In this document: positions 57,101 through 64,000 of the stretch, in pieces
Layout: the number at the start of each line of letters is the position of its first letter
How positions within the stretch are numbered: the first letter of the stretch is position 1
Translations under genes and position numbers: made by a program
NCBI RefSeq assembly: GCF_014633365.1
Contig: NW_026267104.1
Location: forward strand, 6,012,587-6,076,586
Direction of reading: 5' to 3'
Source of the DNA: Diospyros lotus
Lineage: Eukaryota > Streptophyta > Magnoliopsida > Ericales > Ebenaceae
DNA length: 64,000 nucleotides
The notes under the pieces: model-generated
Told to the model about the DNA's origin: nothing
The model's input: only the letters and a program-made list of their open reading frames with translations
Database searches by the model: none

Positions 57101-60100
57101 TTTATTTTTTATTAACTAGTGCCTAGTTCTACCAGGCTCGCGCCTCGCCTTGCGCCTCAGGCTCCAAGACCCTTATGCGCTTTGCGCCTTTAATAACACT
57201 AGTTTCAACATGGCCAACAACTGAAAATTTAGATTTAAAAGTTCATGGATAAATACCATTTCCACTCCATTTTCACAAGATAAGCAAATAAATTAAATAG
57301 TACATTTCAAAAGCACAACTTTCTAAACTTGCAATTACTTAATATACCTGAAAAATTAGACCCTTAACTCCTAATGCATCAAAGGAAACAATTTGTTGTA
57401 CATAATACCAAAACAATTAACCTTCATTCCATTTTTTCCCTATTGATAAGTGAACAACATATTAAAGAAGGCCTTGGAGAAGCCACACTCTATAGAAAGA
57501 TGCCAGAGAATGTCACCCATATACAAGAGATTGTAAAAGCTACCAAACCTATACATCCACTTTTTGAAGTATTTGAATGAAATCCAAAAAATGATTCAGT
57601 GAATATTTTTATAGATAGGTTATAGAGGAATTCATATTGCTCAACACCCAACAACACAAAGAGACGACTATACAAACCAACTGAACATTTGATCAAAGAG
57701 AAAGAAAGTTATCACATTCTACAGAAGTTGCTGGTGTAAAGTTTGTACCTCTGCCACTAAAGATTTGTGTTTCGCCCAACAGAGAGGAAAGATGAACCCA
57801 GCAACTCAGGTTGGGGTCATGAATCATCCAGGTAGAGGTTATCTCATGATCGCTCAGGAGATAAACAAACCAAGCATCATTAACTTATTAATTTATTGTG
57901 AGAGCTAAAGATAGACCAATAAGCTAATTGATTACCCAAAAAACAAATATTCTCAAGTTCAGTCCAAGATTGGCTTTGACTAGGTCTGTTCAGAAGGCTT
58001 ATCACATAAACAAGTTGAGTCCAAGTTTCAATGTTAAATCCATCAGCATTAAGTGTATCATTCATATGCATGAATCATACATTGAATATATAGTGTTAAT
58101 GAGGTGCATTGACTAGAGAATCAACGCTCAAATTCTAGCAAAAGAGAAACAAGACAGTACAATTGCACATCCCAATACACTTGAAACAAAGCAGAAACAA
58201 CTTTTTCAAAATATTTACTAGTATGGTTACAGAATCATACCAATTTGAAGGATTCTAGTTGTTCCGGGAGTCGGTAACGTCTTTGTCCAGTTGTCAAGAA
58301 CAAAGGGTGATGCAGATCAAGCTGCGCGAGTTTGCTTGGATCCCGGGTTAGTGTGGCAGATAGTACCATCTTCACAAGCCTAGGGTAAAATTTATCCTTG
58401 AATCCCCTCTCAACACCGCTGCAATAAATTAAAGTACCTTTTGAAATACAAGATAACAGTTACAAGAGAAATACTTCACTCAACATATGGGAGAAACTAA
58501 GCAGGTTATCTGAAGAAAATCTGTCCACAAACCTAAATTTCTTTTCTACACTCCCAATTTCCAATCCCATATATATCCATGGATTCTAATATAACTTGTT
58601 TAGATCTGTAGACAGTGATATCCAGCCAGATGCATTTGAATTTGAGAAAAAAAAAAGCAGCAACAGACTGCATTTTTATATGCAACTATGCAAGTTTACC
58701 CATAGCATGCATCACATGTGACAAACTATATTAATGCCAACAACTATTTGCCCTTCTTGTGGGCATATACCCAATAATGATTAAATTTAAGAGATCACAC
58801 CAAAGGAGGTGAAAGGAATTAGAACTCACAGTCTCCTTATTGTCTTTAGTGAACCAAACATGGAAGGAAGGAAATTTCTGGCATGAGGGAAGAGCCCTCC
58901 CACACCGAAGCGAGTGAACTGAAGAACAGTAGGAAGCCAGGATTGGTATGACTCCCTGAGCAATCGATCTGTTTCGTCAACGACCTGAAAAATCCCTTAT
59001 AGAAATATACTTGTAATTTGTAAAGAGAAAATCCAAAATAAACCTAGTGTCATAACATGTATACATAATGCTTTTTTTTTTTTTTTTTTTTGCCCAGCAT
59101 ACAAAATGCTTTTGATTGCTAGATATAATATATTTACTGCATTTTTTTATTATTCTACTGATTAACCATAATGGTAACTTGATAACAACAATGCAGAAGT
59201 TATGCTGACTGAAATTTCAGCATTGGCATAAGCATTAGGTGGTCCCATGGGTTGAAAACTCTGCATTCCAGAACAAGCATAATGTTTCAATCCTTAATTG
59301 CAAGGGTATAACTTGAGCAGCATGTTGGAGAGCTTGATATAAATGGTTTTGGGCTACTAGTGAGTTCACATGGTATCACAATTCCGAACTCTAGCTCTAG
59401 AAGGTACTTAGTTCAAGTTTTGTTCCTCCTGAAATGCAATGTCATAATAGAAGCAGACAGTTGGAGAGCTTGACATGCATGGTTTTAGTGACTTGACATT
59501 GCATCAGAGTTCTAGCAATCGTTGTCGGTACCGTGTTGTACAAGGTATCAGATTTGTCATTGGTACAGCTGGTATTGATACCATTTCAGATAAATTGCTC
59601 GAGTAATTAATTATGCATACTATAAAAATGTGTACAGTTATAGTAAAATTTCCTTTATCGCTATTGTCTAGAGCATGTTCTGAAAGCCAAAAAAAAAAAG
59701 ACAATATAACAATGTCTCCAGATCAACATGTAAAAAAGTAGGAAGTCTCTACTTTTCCATATTATAGAAAGCAATTATACAATTAGTGATAACAAATAAA
59801 GCAATTATACAATCAATAATACATCATTTATGTATAACAAAATGTTAAATTAATACCCCCGTGGGTCTAAGAAACAGCCCCCCCCCCCCCCCCTGTTGCA
59901 GGAAGGTAAACATGGACTGGGGAGGGACCGAGTTGCAGGGTCATCGTCATCCCCACAAGTCCCTGCAACAGCATACTGCTGCAGGAACACAAAGTAACCA
60001 ACTGCATCCCTGAGGTCTTGACATACCACTAGTACCACCGGGATACTGTACAGCCAGTATTTCTGCCAAAATGGAACAAGAACCATTTTGTACCTAATTT

Positions 60101-61314
60101 CTTCAAGTATGGTACATACCAACTAGCACGGAACAGTATTGACCAGTGTTACTAAAGGCCCAAGACACACTAAGGCGCAAAAAGGTGTTGCGGCACAAGG
60201 CAAAGCGTGGGCTTGATGGAACTAGGCGCATGCTAATTAAAAAAAATGAAAAATATATATGCTAGTTGAAGAATAAGGTATAAAATAGGTCTTAACTTCT
60301 AATAACATATTCACAAGCATGTTATCAAGAAAATTAAAAAATTCAACATATAGTAATGAAAAGTACAATAAAAAATGCCAAAAGATGCAATTTAAAAGTC
60401 TTTTAAGTCAACTTAAATTAAATCTTAAATAATTTATAGGTCTTAAATCTTAATTAAGATTAACTAATTATGCATTTAAATAATCTAAAAGTCATCATCA
60501 TCACTAAGGTCAAACATTTCCATATTTTCATCATTAGAAGCAAAATTTCTAATATCCTCTTCTTCCACATCATCTCCCTCTCCATCTTCATCAAGTTCAA
60601 GTTCAAATTCAATTGGAGCATTTGAAGTAGTAGCCTTTTTACTCATTGTCAAATTTGTAATTGAAACAATAAATATAAACCCTAAACAGTAAAAAATTAA
60701 ATAAAGTAATAAACAATCAAATAAAAAGTAGTTAAAAAGGTCCAGGTGCGCCTAAGCCCAAGGCGCCTTGGGCCTAGGCATGCCCTAGTGTGCACCTGCC
60801 TGGAAGCATTCCAGGCGCCCAAGGTGCGCCTTTAATAGCCCCAGTATTGACAAGTAAATTCTAGCTCAAGAAGGAATTAGTTAAACTCTTATTACATATA
60901 TTTGTCAAAAATTATTCACATACATTGTGTTCTCTTTTTCTGTGTGCACTAGTACACCTCTGTTGAATGGTGCAACCACAAGGTTGTCCATGAAGGAATG
61001 TGTTGGAAATTTGAAAAAATTGTATGTAAAAGTTGAAACAAAAATGATTTGACACTTACCAGATAACAAAGATGCTCAAGTGTAAAACCTCTCGTAGAGT
61101 TAATATGATCCATCAGCCTTCCAGGTGTTGCAACCAAAATGTCCACTGAACTCTGTAAATCCAGTGAAATATCATCTGGATCATAACAGATACCTGCCTC
61201 AAGTTTAGGCCTCTTAATAAGTTCTGAAATTTCATCAGCAATTGAGGACTGGCCAACTGCCAAGCCAACAGATAAGCCAACTGCAGGTGCAATAGCAGCA
61301 AAGACTTCCTTAAC
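50197..61314 (-). CDS. RH1: DEAD-box ATP-dependent RNA helicase, RH1 type; seven 3' exons (gene continues past the right edge)
   Basis: The minus-strand gene closely follows the plant DEAD-box helicase 1 protein (related to yeast Dbp6 / human DDX51, ribosome biogenesis factors that remodel pre-rRNA in the nucleolus). Exons in order of translation: 61060-61314, 58830-58984, 58241-58418, 55732-55919, 53486-53690, 51110-51215, 50197-50300. All borders are GT-AG and phases agree, giving 396 codons plus stop. Visible motifs: VATPGRLMDH (Ib), VVDETDRLL (motif II, DETD not DEAD), LSATLT (III), IVFTSSVES (IV), TRGMDVEGV (V) and HRAGRTARAG (VI). The Q motif, Walker A and PTRDLALQ are upstream, beyond 61314, and were not found before 64000, so the next intron is at least 2.7 kb. 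No stop or shift was seen; the gene appears functional. Introns of up to 2.3 kb carry several transposon remnants. Confidence 0.92.
51058..51105. repeat. (TA)n(GA)n microsatellite beside a splice donor
   Basis: On the transcribed strand the intron after exon 51110-51215 starts GTAAT followed at once by a CT repeat and a TA repeat. Confidence 0.95.
51110..51215 (-). CDS. RH1: RH1 helicase, exon after motif VI
   Basis: Encodes VKRFKKMLQKADNNSCSVYS then VPSDAIESLQSTYTS, the family's post-helicase helix. Donor GTAATC at 51109-51104, acceptor TTTCAG. Confidence 0.88.
51216..53485 (-). other. RH1 intron, 2.3 kb
   Basis: No coding element was seen. It holds long T runs near 53047-53059 and 53083-53104 followed by a G run of 12 (53106-53117), a place where sequencing error is likely, and a GAGGGGGG pair near 51962 and 52058. 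Confidence 0.6.
53486..53690 (-). CDS. RH1: RH1 helicase, exon with motifs V and VI
   Basis: Encodes KTLKAFRKGGIQTLVSSDAM, TRGMDVEGVRHVINYDVP and YVHRAGRTARAGQSGRCFTL, ending LLRKDQ. The first base completes a Ser codon split with 55732-55919. This is the second RecA domain with the arginine finger. Confidence 0.93.
53691..55731 (-). other. RH1 intron, 2.0 kb, with a possible DNA transposon
   Basis: Contains the candidate element 54675-55392 (see separate entry). The rest is unremarkable AT-rich intron. Confidence 0.6.
54675..55392. mobile_element. Candidate non-autonomous DNA transposon
   Basis: Flanked by TGGTCTAT at 54667-54674 and 55393-55400 (9 bp if the preceding A is counted). The ends read GTAGAGTTGTAAAATTC and, inverted, TGGTTGTAAATACTG. 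Near both ends, words such as ATACCATACT and CAGTATT/GGTACC recur. No coding. Confidence 0.5.
55732..55919 (-). CDS. RH1: RH1 helicase, exon with motif IV
   Basis: Encodes ICESKLKPLYLVALLQTLQG, EKCIVFTSSVESTHRLCTLL and KEYSGLQQQSIRR. Acceptor TCTATGCAG; phase 2 end. Confidence 0.92.
55920..58240 (-). other. RH1 intron, 2.3 kb
   Basis: Contains the hAT remnant 56519-57201. Otherwise AT-rich; no other feature. Confidence 0.6.
56519..57201 (+). mobile_element. Non-autonomous hAT element (683 bp), YAGTGTT group
   Basis: Ends CAGTGTTATTAAAGGCGC and, inverted, TAGTGTTATTAAAGGCGC, with a perfect 8-bp target duplication GTTTCAAC at 56511-56518 and 57202-57209. Subterminal zones are rich in GCGCCT words. 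The plus strand keeps fragments of an acidic coding sequence (FELDEDG; DDVEEDIRDDASNDENIEMF) homologous to the mini-ORF in 60144-60843. Confidence 0.88.
58241..58418 (-). CDS. RH1: RH1 helicase, exon with motif III
   Basis: Encodes GVERGFKDKFYPRLVKM, VLSATLTRDPSKLAQLDLHH and LTTGQRRYRLPEQLESFKL. SAT is motif III. Acceptor TTTATTGCAG; ends in phase 0. Confidence 0.93.
58830..58984 (-). CDS. RH1: RH1 helicase, exon with DETD motif
   Basis: Encodes VVDETDRLLRESYQSWLPTV, LQFTRFGVGGLFPHARN and SLKTIRR. DETD is the Walker B (motif II). Donor GTGAGT; ends in phase 2. Confidence 0.92.
60144..60843 (-). mobile_element. Non-autonomous hAT element (700 bp), YAGTGTT group
   Basis: Ends CAGTGTTACTAAAGG and, inverted, TGGGGCTATTAAAGG, with an 8-bp target duplication GTATTGAC at 60136-60143 and 60844-60851. 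Subterminal zones have GGCGCC/CCTAGGC words. It is in reverse orientation relative to the copy at 56519-57201 and holds the mini-ORF 60485-60646. Confidence 0.85.
60485..60646 (-). pseudogene. Acidic mini-ORF inside the hAT remnant
   Basis: 53 codons from ATG 60646: MSKKATTSNAPIEFELELDE, a Glu/Asp-rich middle, then NDENMEMFDLSDDDDF-stop. The middle and end match fragments in 56519-57201, where about 170 extra bases separate the two parts, so this looks like the first and last coding pieces of a lost transposase brought together by internal deletion. Probably non-functional. Confidence 0.5.
61060..61314 (-). CDS. RH1: RH1 helicase, exon with motif Ib (most 5' exon in window)
   Basis: Encodes VKEVFAAIAPAVGLSVGLAV, GQSSIADEISELIKRP, GICYDPDDISLDLQSSVD and ILVATPGRLMDHINSTRGFT, ending LEHLCYL. 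85 codons, phase 0 at both ends. Donor GTAAGT at 61059-61054; acceptor TGTTTTAG. Confidence 0.93.
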
Positions 61315-64000
61315 CTAAAACAAAGAAAAGGATATTTTCAAGGTAACATTAAGATAGTGCATGGATGTGTCATGTACCTACTGTTGATGGGGGTTGTACT
61401 TTGTATTAGCAGTTATAACCAAAATATTGTGCCCAAAATATTTCATTGCACAAAAGGCCTGTGCTCTTACTAACTATCCTGCCACTTAATCCTAGAGGCC
61501 TAGAGCCATTCCAAATCAATAAACTAAAGTTCAAGCAGAAAGCATCCCATATAAAAAAATTACCCCAGCAAATCCCCAAGTTAGCCAAAAGTCTATCTTT
61601 ACATGTGTACCAACCCCCCAACCATGCACACCTGAGCACACCCATATTTATCAACCACTATTCTCCTCTAAAATTTTAAGTTTACAACACAAAGCCACAC
61701 AACAAATTCCCATTAATGCTTTATTGAAAAGATCCAGTTTCCTAAAACCTATAACACCTACAAATAGAGGGTTATAGATACATTCCACTTGTGATACTAA
61801 ACTCATCACTTAGACCCCCCATCCAAAAGAAAAGAAAAGAAAATTCCTCTACAGTCCTTCAAGCCTATCAATTTCTGAGATAGGAGCTAAGAAAAGGGAA
61901 CAGGTAAGTCAATTTTTAGACAGGGTTGTTTTGATGAGGATTCACCTGCTCCTTCAGAGAGAGGTAAGTTATTGGTCATATTTCACAATTTCCCACCAAA
62001 ATCATCCTGTACTCAACTTAGAGCTTAAAGGTACTCCCAGATAATTACCCAAAAAAGATATCTCAACTTACATTCTAAGATATCAGTGAGAGCACTTTAA
62101 TTATCCACATCTCCCACTTGCATAATTTACTCTTTGTTTGATTGATTTTAACTTTGAAGTCCCTAATAGCCTCAAAACAAAGAAAGGCAATGGATTTTCA
62201 AAGCTGGATACATTTGTGTGTGTCCATACTAAAGTTCTTCATCCAGGTTAACAGAGTTTCCAAAAGGTTTTTGGTTCCCTATATAATAATTTTACAAGCA
62301 CTACTCTGTATCACCAAACATTTTCTTATATTTTGAGCTCTTTCATTCTTCCATTATGTTTTAAAATATTTACATTACCAAGCTGATCAAAACAATACAA
62401 TGAAATTTAATTCCAAACCTTAAGTAACCTGATGCCACTTAAATTCTACTATGCGGTCCAGTAAAAGCTTGGTGTATTATTGTTTTGTGGGAGTTTGACC
62501 TATAATTTTTCCCCTAAGTTTTCTTTATTTGCTTTTCATTTTTGTTGAGAATTGTGATTTGGGGAATCAGAAAGACTCTTGAACATGAAATTTCCAATGA
62601 CAATGCAATATGATTTCATAAAATTCAACACATACTATCATTATACTGTTTATTTATCATGTCCTGCAGCAATAAAACCAGGTCAAAAGCATAAAGTCAA
62701 GATATGAAATTGAACATAATTGATGAACAGCACTCAACATAATTGAAGAACTTGATGCACAGAGGCGCTTAGCTTGCTAATTTTATTATGAAGAATGCAC
62801 TTAGATGTAAATTGAATGACAGTGCAGCCAAAAAGATCTACTGGCTGCTTTTAACCTTCTTTTTCATAAGACGTATCCTTTGGCAGACAATTGATGATGT
62901 AGGTTAAGCTACTTTTTTTTTTTTAATAAATAAGATTAACTGGAAAACTGTAGTTATCAACACAAAAGTTTGTAATATGGTTTCTTAACTTCAGATCTCA
63001 TCCCGCACCTCTACCCATTCCAAAACCACCAATTACCATTACCATTGCTTTTCATCAGTCCCATAAGGGCACCGTAGGGACATTTTTCAACCAAGTATTC
63101 CTCCCCGGTTCAAACAATTTTATGCATTCCAAAACTTATACCCAGTACACTCCCTGTTTATTTAATTGCTTAAATCTATAACAAACTTCATCAACCATTC
63201 TTGCTCATCTTTTAAACCCTCATCTCAGCTACACAGAGTAGCCAATTCAATTACATACCATCATGTTTTTTTCCAAAATGTGTGACTTCATACCAATTCT
63301 TAAATAGACTTTCTCGCCCCCAGGGTCAGAGCCCAGAGGGCATGCACGAAAGGCTTTCCGCCCTCACGTTTGCAGTGTGCCCGTGTTTGACTCTTGGCTG
63401 CTATGGACTCCCTGATTTACCTCCTCTATCCCTTGGGGCTGGGCAGTAAGGGCACTCGCAAGGGGGCGTCATCCCAAGAAACTAAACTTTCTCAGCAAAA
63501 AAAAAAAAAAAAAAAAGAATCAACTTTCAGAGAGAGTCAATTCTTCATTCCTTTTCACTTTGTTCATTAAAATGATACCTTTTCCTTGGTAATTGGTAGC
63601 CAAGGCTGACAATCATGGAAAGGCAGGTCCAACACATTAATGTATTTTGCACAAACAAAAGTGGTCAGATGCGTAGGAACTCTACCTTCTGGCACCTGAA
63701 GTGACAGGGCCACCATTAGCTACTGGCTGTTTAATTAAAATGATTCTTTGACAGTTTGCATGGATCATTAACACTTCTCCCAACTAGCATTCTTATATGC
63801 ATCTACTCGAGGATGATAAGCCTTATTTGAAAAAACCGCTCTATGCAGTAAGTTTTTCCTGTTGAATGGAACATATGCAATGGCATCTTTAAAATCATTA
63901 ATGAGCAACAATGTTTTCCACGTGAATTTTAACAAATAACCAAAAAATCAAGTACACTAACACTTAAAATATGTTCTCAATGTTATACAAAGCAACTTAG
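61315..64000 (-). other. RH1 upstream intron, running to the window edge
   Basis: No exon encoding the expected Walker A or PTRDLALQ segments was found here. It contains AT-rich intron DNA and the retroposon-like segment at 63310-63515. Long A or T runs lie near 62911-62925 and 63497-63515. Confidence 0.55.
63310..63515 (+). mobile_element. Possible SINE-like retroposon
   Basis: A GC-richer island of about 190 bp with a loose B-box-like GTGTTTGACTC (about 63382) and ending CTTTCTCAGC followed by a poly-A run of about 19. The flanks do not show a clear target duplication, so this is tentative. Confidence 0.35.

Larger units (their letters stand above)
58985..61059 (-). other. RH1 intron, 2.1 kb, nested repeats
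   Basis: Carries the hAT remnant 60144-60843. The DNA on both sides of it (about 59510-60143 and 60844-60860) has GGTACC/CAGTATT words like those of 54675-55392 and may be an older element that the hAT copy entered. A C run of about 14 lies at 59879-59893 and a T run at 59072-59090. Confidence 0.55.

Noticed and set aside
56511..57209. Mutator-type 9-bp TSD for the YAGTGTT elements
   Set aside because: A 9-bp reading (AGTTTCAAC) is possible, but an 8-bp duplication makes both ends start YAGTGTT and fits all three copies, so hAT is preferred.
63660..63720. Upstream helicase exon near the right edge
   Set aside because: No Walker A, Q motif or PTRDLALQ coding was found in any frame there.

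Overview
This is a 64 kb piece of a flowering-plant nuclear genome, probably a eudicot. Three things point there: GT-AG introns in plant-type genes (an ALIS flippase subunit and an RH1-type DEAD-box helicase), a heavy load of plant hAT, LTR and SINE elements, and many AT, GA and CT microsatellites in AT-rich intergenic DNA. No rRNA or functional tRNA gene, CRISPR array or prokaryotic feature was seen. The species could not be identified.

Layout. 1-4381 (+) holds the last three exons of an ALA-interacting subunit (CDC50/LEM3 family) gene, with a SINE in its last intron. 6.3-13.2 kb holds three small single-exon genes or remnants (6689-6832 -, 9708-9998 +, 12859-13110 -). 15.2-18.4 kb is a complete hAT element whose transposase has one in-frame stop. 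19.4-25 kb is a transposon-rich stretch with a foldback element, copia-like LTR tails, a solo LTR with TSD and a GC-rich hAT MITE. 26.8-32.4 kb holds two tandem paralogous small genes (MANARIARFVTE... proteins). 35.6-36.7 kb is a non-autonomous hAT element. 42.0-45.1 kb is a second full-length hAT element with a spliced transposase carrying one frameshift. 45.3-49.9 kb is a Ty3/gypsy LTR retrotransposon on the minus strand that has lost its reverse-transcriptase core. 50.2 kb to beyond the right edge is the 3' part (seven exons, minus strand) of a DEAD-box RNA helicase of the RH1 type, with two related hAT remnants and other repeats in its long introns.

The most interesting point is that all five small genes encode the same short arrangement: an [V/T/A]AP motif, a 14-19 residue basic/proline spacer, then L[D/E]TI-x-EE or a damaged form of it. 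They look like one family of short plant proteins of unknown function, clustered within about 26 kb. The pair at 26.8 and 32.1 kb also shares a promoter block and a diverged downstream block, which suggests a segmental duplication. The second theme is hAT biology: six elements with perfect 8-bp target duplications, in at least two terminal-sequence groups, with elaborate subterminal repeats.

All calls come from reading the sequence. Family names rest on recalled motifs, not on searches. Exon borders were placed by frame, GT-AG rule and family similarity.
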